DNA of 64,000 bases, from positions 62,001-126,000 of the forward strand of contig JAHLLS010000016.1 in NCBI GenBank assembly GCA_020444045.1, in the 5' to 3' direction. The translations under genes and the position numbers were made by a program. Source of the stretch: Deltaproteobacteria bacterium. GTDB taxonomy: Bacteria; Desulfobacterota; Desulfobacteria; Desulfobacterales; UBA5852. The stretch's first letter is position 1. Every line of letters starts with the position of its first letter. The notes beneath the pieces are model-generated. The model had not been told where the DNA came from and ran no database searches. It worked only from the letters and a program-made list of their open reading frames with translations. This document shows, piece by piece, positions 37,489 through 45,550 of this stretch.

Positions 37489-38648
37489 CGGTTGGCCTTG
37501 CGATAACCGAGCTGATCGAGTGCAATAATCCACTTGCAGATATTGGAGGAGCCTTCCACCATGGTGTAGGTGGGGGCATCCCGATAAAACCGCGCCACCG
37601 GGTATTCGGTGGAATAGCCGTAGGCGCCCAGGATCCGCATGGCGTAATTAGCGCATTTGACGGCGGTTTCCCCGGCCAGGTATTTGGCCATGGCCACGTC
37701 CAGCCCGTTGTTCAGCCGGCCCTGGTCCTTGGCCCAGGCCGCCTTGTAGACCAGCAGGCGGGAGGCTTCGATCTCGGTGGCCATCTGGGCGATCATGTCC
37801 TGGTTCATCTGGTATTCACCGATGGGTTTGCCGAACTGCTTGCGTTCGTTGCAGTACTTGAGGACCGTCTCCAGACAGGCCTGGGCCACGCCCACGGCGC
37901 CGGCGGCGGCCGACAGGCGGGTCTGGTTGAGGGAGCCGAAAACGATTTTGGCCCCATCCCCCGGTTGACCGATGATGTTCTCCTTGGGAACGCGGGTGTC
38001 ACTGAGAAAGATCTCGCCGGTCGGGGAGGCGTGCGACCCCATTTTCTCCAGCGTCGTGGTTTTGACGCCGTTGAAGTTTTTGAGTTCGACCACAAAGGCG
38101 GACAGCCCCTTGGCGCCTTTTGATTTGTCTGTGTAGGCATAGTAGATGACGACGTCGCCCACCGGCGCGTTGGAAATCCAGGTTTTGGATCCGTTCAACA
38201 GCCAGTGATCGCCCTTGTCTTCGGCCGTGGAATTCATGGCCATGACATCGGAGCCGGCATCGGACTCGGTGATGCCGAAGCCGCCCACGTACTCCGCCCG
38301 GACCAGCTTGGGGACGTACCGGGCCGCTAAGTCTTCGCTGCCGTAATGGTAGATGGTATAGGCGCAGCCCAGGGTCTGCATATTGATCTGGACCCGCAGG
38401 GAACTCGACGCCCGTGCGATTTCCTCCGTGACGATCATGGCCGACAGCCAGCCCATGTCCTCGCCGTCGTATTTTTCGGGGATCACGGTGCCGAAAAGGC
38501 CCAATTCGGCCATGGGCAGCAGGGCTTCCTTGTAGGGGAAGTGGTGGTTGGCGTCCCATTCGTCCGCATACGGGGCAATCTGTTTGTTGGCGAATTCCCG
38601 GACGGCTTTTCGCAGCATTTCAAGATCTTTGGACAGTGCAAAATCCAC
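37485..38648 (-). CDS. Acyl-CoA dehydrogenase, probable non-decarboxylating glutaryl-CoA dehydrogenase
   Basis: A 387-residue FAD acyl-CoA dehydrogenase. It shows GGFGITESDAGSDV, GSKTWISNAPVGD and, near the C-terminus, RFYRDAPTYTMVEGSSN with the catalytic base E365. The arginine in SSLRVQ aligns with the Arg that binds the distal carboxylate in glutaryl-CoA dehydrogenases. The Tyr that precedes the catalytic Glu in decarboxylating enzymes is Val here (V364). With glutaconyl-CoA decarboxylase genes downstream, glutaryl-CoA to glutaconyl-CoA is the likely reaction. The start is GTG with GGGAG seven bases upstream. Confidence 0.82.
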   Translation of the reverse strand: MDFALSKDLEMLRKAVREFANKQIAPYADEWDANHHFPYKEALLPMAELGLFGTVIPEKYDGEDMGWLSAMIVTEEIARASSSLRVQINMQTLGCAYTIYHYGSEDLAARYVPKLVRAEYVGGFGITESDAGSDVMAMNSTAEDKGDHWLLNGSKTWISNAPVGDVVIYYAYTDKSKGAKGLSAFVVELKNFNGVKTTTLEKMGSHASPTGEIFLSDTRVPKENIIGQPGDGAKIVFGSLNQTRLSAAAGAVGVAQACLETVLKYCNERKQFGKPIGEYQMNQDMIAQMATEIEASRLLVYKAAWAKDQGRLNNGLDVAMAKYLAGETAVKCANYAMRILGAYGYSTEYPVARFYRDAPTYTMVEGSSNICKWIIALDQLGYRKANR

Positions 38649-38708
38649 GGTGCGCTCCCTTTATGATGGTTGATCGGTTGGTTGTTTCTATCGCGCCAGC
38701 AGTGCCTT

Positions 38709-40001
38709 TCAGGGGTTTACCTTCCCGACGACCGTTGTGGCCAGATCATATACCTTGCCCGAAAATCGGATGTCCAGCGCCGTCTGTAGCATGGCGGAAC
38801 TGAGGGCGGTGTTGCGGTGAGCCATGGTCGCCAGGGCGGCCAGCGCCCAATCCGGTTCCCGGATGCCGGCCGCTTTGAAGTCCACGGTGACCACCGTGGC
38901 CCGGCAGGAGATAATTTCGATGCCTTCCGCCCGGATGACAAGGGCGTCCTCGGTAAGATTTGCCAGCATATTTTTACGGCGCGCCACGCCTTCAGCGGCC
39001 AGGGCGACCACTACGGAAGGCTGCTGGATACCGGTATATCCAATCGCCTTTTTCGATAAAATAACTTCGCTGACCGAATGCCCCCGCAGCACGGTGATGG
39101 GGTAGTCGTTTTTCTGGGAGGCCTGCAGCCCGGCGGAGGCCCCGGCCAGACACAGCAGTTCGCCGGCGGTGACGATGCGCTGCCCGGCGCTTCCCAGGAA
39201 GACGACCTCCTGGCGCCCTTCCGTGACCTGTGTGTGGCGGGTCTCGATACGCTGGGGGGGAAGCGCCGGTGGCAGATCCGCCGCTTCTTGTCGATAGGCC
39301 CGTCCGTATTCCTCACGGGTGTTTTCGGCACCGAAATGATCGGCCGGGGGCAACCCGTCGAGGGTGGCCGCGATGGTTTTGGGGGACAGTTTGTTGCGCT
39401 TGGTATAGCGTCCCGGGCAAACCCCCCAGATGTCCACCAGGGCAAACCCGTTGTAACGGATGGCCGTCGCCAGGTTTTCCGACAAGTCTTTATCGTAAGC
39501 CGAGGCACGCGCCGTATAGGCCGCTCCGGCCGCCCCGGCCACGCGGCAGACGTCCATGGGTTTTTCCAGCCGATTCAGAAAACCGGAACCGACCTGGGCG
39601 TTTTGCGGCGTGGTCGAGGAGCACTGCCCGCCGGTCATGCCGTAGTTGAAGTTGTTCAGCACCAGCAGGGTCAGATCGATGTTGCGGCGGCAGGTGCTCA
39701 GCAGGTGGGCGCCGCCGATCCCCAGCCCGCCGTCGCCCATGGTGACCACGACATGCAGGTCCGGGCGGGCCATTTTAATCCCGGTGGCATAGGTCAGGGC
39801 GCGGCCGTGCAGGCCGTGGAAGGCGTGGGTGTTGAAAAAGGTGTCGAAAAGCCCGGAGCACCCGATGTCCGACACGATGGCGATTTGCTCCCCTCTGAGC
39901 CCCATGTCCTGAAACGTTTGATCCAGCGCCGCGACGACCCGTTCATGGGCGCATCCCGGACAGAAGACCGGTGGGCGATCCTGATTCAGCAGACTATCCA
40001 T
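38709..40001 (-). CDS. 2-oxoacid:ferredoxin oxidoreductase, fused beta and gamma subunits
   Basis: A 430-residue fusion. Residues about 1-265 are the TPP-binding beta subunit (PVFCPGCAHERV, MGDGGLGIGGAHLL, NNFNYGMTGGQ). Residues about 285-425 are the gamma domain (VVFLGSAGQRIVTAGELLCL, SKKAIGYTGIQQPSVVVAL). It oxidatively decarboxylates a 2-oxoacid to acyl-CoA, reducing ferredoxin. The start follows GGAGG and overlaps the alpha subunit stop by eight bases; an upstream in-frame region belongs to korA. The substrate (2-oxoglutarate, 2-oxoadipate or branched-chain) is not determinable. Confidence 0.9.
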   Translation of the reverse strand: MDSLLNQDRPPVFCPGCAHERVVAALDQTFQDMGLRGEQIAIVSDIGCSGLFDTFFNTHAFHGLHGRALTYATGIKMARPDLHVVVTMGDGGLGIGGAHLLSTCRRNIDLTLLVLNNFNYGMTGGQCSSTTPQNAQVGSGFLNRLEKPMDVCRVAGAAGAAYTARASAYDKDLSENLATAIRYNGFALVDIWGVCPGRYTKRNKLSPKTIAATLDGLPPADHFGAENTREEYGRAYRQEAADLPPALPPQRIETRHTQVTEGRQEVVFLGSAGQRIVTAGELLCLAGASAGLQASQKNDYPITVLRGHSVSEVILSKKAIGYTGIQQPSVVVALAAEGVARRKNMLANLTEDALVIRAEGIEIISCRATVVTVDFKAAGIREPDWALAALATMAHRNTALSSAMLQTALDIRFSGKVYDLATTVVGKVNP

Positions 40002-41115
40002 GGCGGACCACCTCCTCGATCTGACGGGGCTTGATGAGTTCACCGTCCATCTGGCCCAGGAAACGGATTTCCCGGCCGGGCAGCGCGCGTTGGATCTCGC
40101 GGACATATTGACCGAGGTTCATTTCCACCACCACGATCCGGTCGTAAACGGCGGCTTTTTCGCGCAGAAGATCTTCAGGGACCGGCCAGAGAGTTTTCAG
40201 CACCAGCAGAGAAACCGGTGTCCCGGTGTCCCGCAGGGTTTCGACAGCGGTTTTGGCGGCCCGGGCCGTTACGCCGTAGGTGATGATCAGGGTTTCGGCT
40301 CCCGGTGCCGCATCATCCTCAAAGAAGACAAAGCGGTCGGCTTGCGAGGTGATTTTGCGCTGCAGGCGGTCCTGGTTGCGGGCGATCAGCTCCGGATCGG
40401 CCGTGATGTAGCCGTCCGGCCCGTGGGTGGAGGAGGTCTGACGGACGGCGCGACTCCCACCGATGGGCAGGAAATCGGGGGTCAGACGTTCGTCGGAGGT
40501 TCCGAAGGGCAGGAATGCCTGGCCCGGATCGGCCTGTCGGCGGTTGATGATGTCGGGCAGCGCGATAGCGTCAAGGTCCACGGTTTCCCGGGTCATGGAA
40601 ATTTCCTTGTTGGCCGCCAGGAACACCGGGCAGCGATAGGTCTCCGCCAGGTTGAAGGCCTGCATGGTGAGCACGATGCAGTCGGTGATGTCCACCGGTG
40701 CCAGCACGATGACCGGCAGGCCGCCGCTGTTGCCCCACTGCAAGAACTGAATGTCGCCATCGGCCCCTTTGGTGGCCGAACCGGTGGAGGGCCCCAGGCG
40801 CTGGACATCGACGATGACCACCGGAATCTCGCTGCCAATGGCAAACGATATCTGTTCGCTGTAGAGGCTGATGCCCGGTCCCGAGGTCGCCGTCATGGTT
40901 TTCCAGCCGGCCATGGAAGCCCCCAGGCAAAATCCGATGGAGGCAATTTCGTCTTCACCCTGCATGCAGATCCCGTCCTCGGGGGGCAGCAGCCTCAGCA
41001 TGGCATTATAAATGGTCGTGGCCGGTGTGATGGGGTAGCCGGCGAAGAATCGGCAACCGGCCGCCCGGGCGCCCCAGGCAATCGCTTCGTTGCCCTCCAT
41101 CAGTGTCAGCGCCAT
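39994..41115 (-). CDS. korA: 2-oxoacid:ferredoxin oxidoreductase alpha subunit
   Basis: A 373-residue alpha subunit of the KorA/VorB type. The N-terminal pyrimidine-binding domain has EGNEAIAWGARAAGCRFFAG and YPITPATTIY; QGEDEIASIGFCLGASMAG and TSGPGISLYSEQISFAIGSE follow, with a transketolase C-terminal-like domain at the end. GGGAGA precedes the ATG. It is co-transcribed with the fused beta-gamma gene and probably with the GntR gene 24 bases upstream. No delta/ferredoxin subunit gene is adjacent. Confidence 0.9.
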   Translation of the reverse strand: MALTLMEGNEAIAWGARAAGCRFFAGYPITPATTIYNAMLRLLPPEDGICMQGEDEIASIGFCLGASMAGWKTMTATSGPGISLYSEQISFAIGSEIPVVIVDVQRLGPSTGSATKGADGDIQFLQWGNSGGLPVIVLAPVDITDCIVLTMQAFNLAETYRCPVFLAANKEISMTRETVDLDAIALPDIINRRQADPGQAFLPFGTSDERLTPDFLPIGGSRAVRQTSSTHGPDGYITADPELIARNQDRLQRKITSQADRFVFFEDDAAPGAETLIITYGVTARAAKTAVETLRDTGTPVSLLVLKTLWPVPEDLLREKAAVYDRIVVVEMNLGQYVREIQRALPGREIRFLGQMDGELIKPRQIEEVVRHG

Positions 41116-41139
41116 GGTGCGTCTCCCAGTATCATGTGA

Positions 41140-41847
41140 TCAGATTCCCGCTTGGGTTTTGGCATCGGTGAGTTTTTTAAGCCCCTTCAGGACGTGTTCC
41201 CGGACCCGTCGGATGTGGCCGGACAGGGTGCGGCGGGCGGTTTTCAGGTCGCCGCCGGCAATACTGTCGAACAAGGCCTGGTGGTCGGCATCGGCCGAGT
41301 CCATGGAGGTGGAAAAGAGGACGTTGCCGCTGTATTTGAGGTACAGCAGGTCGAAAAGATCCCTCAGGATCTTGCAGTGCACCTGGTTGCCGGAGAGGTG
41401 CGCCAGCGTGAGGTGAAATTCCATATCGCGATGCAATCGCTCGGCCAGATAGATTTCCCGCGAGGCTTTCAGGTGCTCCTCGAGCGCGGAGCGCAGGGTC
41501 CGGACACCGTTGCGGTCGATCGTCCGGACGATGCCGGGCAGCAGGCTCAGTTCCAGGGTTTCCCGCACTTCGTAGATCTCTTGCACTTCTTTGGGATCGA
41601 TGGGGGCGGTGAAATAGCCCCGGTTCGGTTCGTGGCGCACCAGTTGCTGGAACTCGAGCCATTTCAGGGCCTGGATGATCGGGGTCTGGCTCATCCCGAG
41701 GCGTTCGGCCAGGTCGCGATAAGCAATCTTTTGCCCGGGCGCCAGTTCGTTGTGCAGCATCAGGTTGCGAATTCCCAGATAGGCTTTGCGGGTATGACCG
41801 ACGGTCCCTTCGGTCGCGTTCGTCGATTTGGCTGCGCGCTGTGTCAC
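41140..41847 (-). CDS. GntR family regulator with FCD domain
   Basis: A 235-residue FadR-type regulator. The winged helix contains YRDLAERLGMSQTPIIQALK and the wing HEPNRGYF. The C-terminal FCD domain has DMEFHLTLAHLSGN and DADHQALFDSI, with the His residues that usually bind a metal or carboxylate ligand. The start is taken as GTG; in-frame sequence upstream is AT-rich promoter DNA and low-quality coding. It is 24 bases from korA and likely controls the kor operon and itself through the palindrome at 41871-41892. Confidence 0.87.
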   Translation of the reverse strand: MTQRAAKSTNATEGTVGHTRKAYLGIRNLMLHNELAPGQKIAYRDLAERLGMSQTPIIQALKWLEFQQLVRHEPNRGYFTAPIDPKEVQEIYEVRETLELSLLPGIVRTIDRNGVRTLRSALEEHLKASREIYLAERLHRDMEFHLTLAHLSGNQVHCKILRDLFDLLYLKYSGNVLFSTSMDSADADHQALFDSIAGGDLKTARRTLSGHIRRVREHVLKGLKKLTDAKTQAGI

Positions 41848-41870
41848 AGAAATATAATCCACTATTAGAT

Positions 41871-41892
41871 TGAAAATTTGATCAAATTTCCA
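41871..41892. promoter_or_regulatory. Candidate operator upstream of the GntR gene
   Basis: A perfect 16-bp palindrome AAATTTGATCAAATTT, extended by TG/CA beyond one mismatch on each side, lies 24 bases upstream of the GntR start. A TTGACA and TATAAT-like sequences lie just upstream on the minus strand, so a bound repressor would block this promoter. The link to this GntR protein is inference from position. Confidence 0.5.
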
Positions 41893-42134
41893 ATTATATA
41901 TTTTACGGAGTTTGTCAAGAACAAGATGCGTCCACCGGCGCTGTGAGCGTCGCGTTTGGGAAGAAAATGGTTTTCCATCGATAGTCCACGCGAGATAACC
42001 GTGCATATCCCGTTCATGGTGCGATAGAAACCGGCGACGGTGGCATCGCGAAGTTAGCGCGTGTGGAGGGTGGTGAGCATGCAATTCATCAAGGCGGCAG
42101 GCGTGCGAAAATCAACCGTGCTTGCGGCACACCG

Positions 42135-43580
42135 TCAATCTTCACGATTCCTAAGCCATTCGGTGTGAAAAAAGGTTCCGCGAGGGTGGTCGACACGTTC
42201 GTAAGTATGGGCGCCGAAGTAATCCCGCTGGGCCTGCAGGAGATTGGCCGGCAGGTTGGCGCAGCGCAGTCCGTCAAAGTAGGTCAGAGCGCCGGCCAGG
42301 GCGGGGACAGGGATGCCGTGTTGGACGGCACTGGCCGTGACCCGGCGCCAACCCGCCTGGGCGTTGTGGAGTTTCTCTTTGAAGAAAGGCGCCAGGATGA
42401 GATTGGACAGATCGGGTGCGGCCCGGAAGGCATCGGCAATGGGTTCCAGAAAGCCCGAACGGATGATGCAGCCGTTGCGCCAGACCATGGCGATGTCGCT
42501 GTAATCAAGCGCCCAGCCATAGGTTGTGGAGGCCGTCTGAAGGAGCGCGAATCCCTGGGCGTAGGAAATGATCTTGGCTGCCAGCAGGGCCTGTCCCAGG
42601 TCCGTGACAAAGGGTTGGTGATCCGTCACCGGCGGCGGGTCGGTAGGCGGGCTCAGAATACCGGCGGCGGTTATCCGTTCATCCTTGAGGGCGGAAAGAT
42701 AGCGGGCGAAGACCGACTCGCCGATGAGGGTCAGCGGTACGCCCAGATCGAGGGCCGCGCCAACGGTCCAACGGCCGGTTCCTTTCTGGCCGGCGGCGTC
42801 CAGGATGCGCTCCAGCAGTAGTTCGCCGTCCGCTTCCCGGAAGGCCAGAATGGCGGCCGTAATCTCGATCAAGTAGCTTTGCAGGTCGTCCCGGTTCCAG
42901 GTTTCGAAAATGGCCTGCATGGCCTCGCCGGAGAGTTGCAGCACGTCGCGCATGAGGTGGTAGGCTTCGGCAATGAGCTGCATGTCGCCGTATTCGATGC
43001 CGTTGTGGACCATCTTGACGAAGTGTCCGGCGCCCCCCGGACCCATCCACCGGCAGCAGGGCGCACCGTCCGGCGCCCGGGCGGCAATGGCTTCGAACAG
43101 GGGACGCAGGACGTCCCAGGCGGCCGTTGAACCGCCCGGCATGATGGCGGGCCCCTTCAGGGCGCCTTCTTCCCCCCCGGAAACACCGGTGCCGACATAG
43201 CGCAGCCCCTGCTGTTCCAGTTCCGCGACGCGCCTTTCGGTGTCAAGGTAGTTCGAATTGCCTCCGTCGATAATGATGTCCCCCGGTTCGAGCAGGGGCA
43301 CCAGGGCCGCGATGGTCTCCTGGACGGGGGCTCCGGCTTTGACCATCAACATCACCCGGCGGGGTCGCTGGAGGTTTTGAACCAGTTTTTCTAAAGAATC
43401 AGCGGCGACAAAGCGCTTGCCGGCGGCGCGGCCGGCCATGAAGGCGCGGGTTTTTTCCGGGGTACGGTTGTAGACGGCGACGCTAAATCCTCGGCGCTCC
43501 ATGTTCAGGGCCAGGTTTTCCCCCATCACGGCCAGGCCGATGAGGCCGATGTCGGCTTGTGGTGTGTTGTGGTCATTCAT
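42135..43580 (-). CDS. gnd: 6-phosphogluconate dehydrogenase (decarboxylating)
   Basis: A 481-residue full-length Gnd, oxidising 6-phosphogluconate to ribulose 5-phosphate and CO2 with NAD(P)+. The N-terminal Rossmann motif is IGLIGLAVMGENLALNM, followed by GGNSNYLDTERR, GVSGGEEGALKGPAIMPGG, and the catalytic FVKMVHNGIEYGDMQLI. It is last in the order uxaE, SDR, LarA-like, uxaC, gntK, gnd. In that place it takes the carbon of gluconate made from uronates into the pentose phosphate pathway. Confidence 0.96.
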   Translation of the reverse strand: MNDHNTPQADIGLIGLAVMGENLALNMERRGFSVAVYNRTPEKTRAFMAGRAAGKRFVAADSLEKLVQNLQRPRRVMLMVKAGAPVQETIAALVPLLEPGDIIIDGGNSNYLDTERRVAELEQQGLRYVGTGVSGGEEGALKGPAIMPGGSTAAWDVLRPLFEAIAARAPDGAPCCRWMGPGGAGHFVKMVHNGIEYGDMQLIAEAYHLMRDVLQLSGEAMQAIFETWNRDDLQSYLIEITAAILAFREADGELLLERILDAAGQKGTGRWTVGAALDLGVPLTLIGESVFARYLSALKDERITAAGILSPPTDPPPVTDHQPFVTDLGQALLAAKIISYAQGFALLQTASTTYGWALDYSDIAMVWRNGCIIRSGFLEPIADAFRAAPDLSNLILAPFFKEKLHNAQAGWRRVTASAVQHGIPVPALAGALTYFDGLRCANLPANLLQAQRDYFGAHTYERVDHPRGTFFHTEWLRNRED

Positions 43581-43598
43581 TTGATTTTTCTTCCCTCG

Positions 43599-44123
43599 TT
43601 AAACATTTTTATCACGCTTAGCCTTACCGGATAGGGCCGCCTGTTTCAATGACGCTATGATCCGGGTCACGATCATTGCCGGATCATCATCGATGTCCAC
43701 GACAAGGCCGCCTTCCGGCAATTCGAGTGTTTCCAGCTGGCTGCGCAGCAGTTCCGGTGGCATGAAGTGACCCCGTCGATCGGACAGACGCTCTTGCAAC
43801 ACCTCGAAAGAACCCCGCAGGTAAACGGTCTTCACGCTCTGTTGATCCACGCCGAGCAGCTCGCGATAGATCCGTTTCAACGCGGAACAGGCCACAATGG
43901 CCGACTGCCCGGCCCTGCTGCGGTCTTCGATCTCTTTCCGCAAGGCCAACAACCAGGGGCGCCGATCGTTGTCGTCCAGCGGCGTTCCGCTGTGCATCTT
44001 GGCGACATTGGCCGCGGGGTGGAAATCGTCGCCGTCCAGAAAAGGCCATCCCAGCCGCTGCGCCAGGAGGCGCCCGATGGTGGTTTTGCCGCAGCCCGTG
44101 GGGCCCATGAGGATGAGGACCAT
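43599..44123 (-). CDS. gntK: Gluconokinase
   Basis: A 174-residue GntK-type P-loop kinase phosphorylating D-gluconate to 6-phosphogluconate. It has LMGPTGCGKTTIGRLLAQRL at the N-terminus, DGDDFHPAANVAKMHSGTPL (the gluconokinase hallmark), and CSALKRIYRELLG. Length is standard. The ATG starts one base after the uxaC stop and gnd follows 18 bases downstream, so it is tightly embedded in the uronate operon. A gluconate source within the operon is therefore expected. Confidence 0.95.
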   Translation of the reverse strand: MVLILMGPTGCGKTTIGRLLAQRLGWPFLDGDDFHPAANVAKMHSGTPLDDNDRRPWLLALRKEIEDRSRAGQSAIVACSALKRIYRELLGVDQQSVKTVYLRGSFEVLQERLSDRRGHFMPPELLRSQLETLELPEGGLVVDIDDDPAMIVTRIIASLKQAALSGKAKRDKNV

Positions 44124-44124
44124 G

Positions 44125-45540
44125 TCAGTCGACAGTTATGCCGAAGTAGTTGACGGCGTTGCGGTAGCAGATGTCCCGGACCATCTCGCCCACCAGATCG
44201 AAATCGTGGGGCAGCTCGCCGTTTTCCATATCGGTTCCCAGCAGATTGCACAGCACGCGGCGAAAGTACTCGTGACGCGGATAGGAGAGAAAGCTGCGGG
44301 AGTCGGTGAGCATGCCTACGAAGCGGCTCAGGAGCCCCATGTTCGACAGGGCATTGATCTGGCGCTCCATGCCGTCCTTCTGGTCATTGAACCACCAGCC
44401 CGAGCCGAACTGGATCTTGCCGGGTAGGGACCCGTCCTGGAAATTGCCGATCATGGTGGCGACAACCTCGTTGTCGCCCGGATTGAGGACGTAGAGAATC
44501 GTGCGGGTCAGGCGGTTTTCGCTGGCCAGCCGGTCGAGAAAGTGCGCCAGGGGGCCGGCCAGGCGGCAGTCGCTGATGGAATCATAGCCGGTGTCGGGGC
44601 CCAATTGGCGGAAAGCCCGGGAATTGGTATTGCGCAGGGCCCCGAAATGAAACTGTTGGGTCCAGTCCCGGTCCGCGTCCATGCGGGCCAGTTCCAGCAG
44701 AACGGCGGTTTTGAACTGATCGTTTTCCAAACGCGTCAAGGATTCGTTGCGGCGCACCTTGGCAAAGATGCGCACGATCTCGTCGGGCGTGAATTCGGCT
44801 GCGTAGGGGCGCTCCAAGCCGTGGTCGGAGAGACGGCATCCCGCCTGGTGGAAGAAATCGTGCCGCGCTTTCAGGGCGGCCAGTAGGTCATCGTAGTCAT
44901 CAATGGGAACACCGGAAACCGTGGACAGCTTGTCCACATACTGGTTGTAGACCGCCGGATCTTCCACGGCCGTGGCCTTGTCCGGCCGGAAGGCGGGCAG
45001 GACTTTGACCGTGAAGGCCTTGTCTTCCTGCAGGCCCCGGTGGTGCTCGAGGCTGTCCACGGGGTCGTCGGTGGTACAGACCACCTTGACGTTCATGCGG
45101 GTCAGGAGGGCGCGGGTGCTGAATGCCGGTGTTTGCAGAAGGGCTGTGCCGTGATCGTAAATCTCCCGGGCAGAGGTCGCGTCGAGCAGGCGGTCCGTGA
45201 TGCCGAAATAGCGCTTCAACTCCAGGTGGGTCCAGTGATAGAGCGGATTGCGAAGGGTCTTAGGCACCGTGGCGGCCCAGGCCGCAAATTTCTCCCTATC
45301 GTCGGCAGCACCGGTGATGAAGCGTTCGTCGACACCATTGGCCCGCATGGCGCGCCACTTGTAATGGTCGCCGTTGAGCCAGATGCGGGTCAGGTTGGCG
45401 AAGACCTTGTCCGTGGCGATGTCTTCCACCGGCAGGTGGCAGTGGTAGTCGAAAATGGGCATGGCGGCCGCATAATCGTGGTAGAGGCGGCGTGCGGTCT
45501 CGGTCTGCAGCAGAAAATCTTCCGAAAGGAAGGGTGTCAC
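44125..45540 (-). CDS. uxaC: Glucuronate/galacturonate isomerase
   Basis: A 471-residue uronate isomerase converting D-glucuronate to D-fructuronate and D-galacturonate to D-tagaturonate. IFDYHCHLPVEDIATD near the N-terminus carries the metal-binding H33 and H35, and NGDHYKWRAMRANGV follows; RFVGMLTDSRSFLSYPRHEY is near the C-terminus. The GTG start has AGGAGG six bases upstream and gives the family length. It lies ten bases after the LarA-like gene and one base before gntK. Confidence 0.96.
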   Translation of the reverse strand: MTPFLSEDFLLQTETARRLYHDYAAAMPIFDYHCHLPVEDIATDKVFANLTRIWLNGDHYKWRAMRANGVDERFITGAADDREKFAAWAATVPKTLRNPLYHWTHLELKRYFGITDRLLDATSAREIYDHGTALLQTPAFSTRALLTRMNVKVVCTTDDPVDSLEHHRGLQEDKAFTVKVLPAFRPDKATAVEDPAVYNQYVDKLSTVSGVPIDDYDDLLAALKARHDFFHQAGCRLSDHGLERPYAAEFTPDEIVRIFAKVRRNESLTRLENDQFKTAVLLELARMDADRDWTQQFHFGALRNTNSRAFRQLGPDTGYDSISDCRLAGPLAHFLDRLASENRLTRTILYVLNPGDNEVVATMIGNFQDGSLPGKIQFGSGWWFNDQKDGMERQINALSNMGLLSRFVGMLTDSRSFLSYPRHEYFRRVLCNLLGTDMENGELPHDFDLVGEMVRDICYRNAVNYFGITVD

Positions 45541-45550
45541 GGGCACCTCC

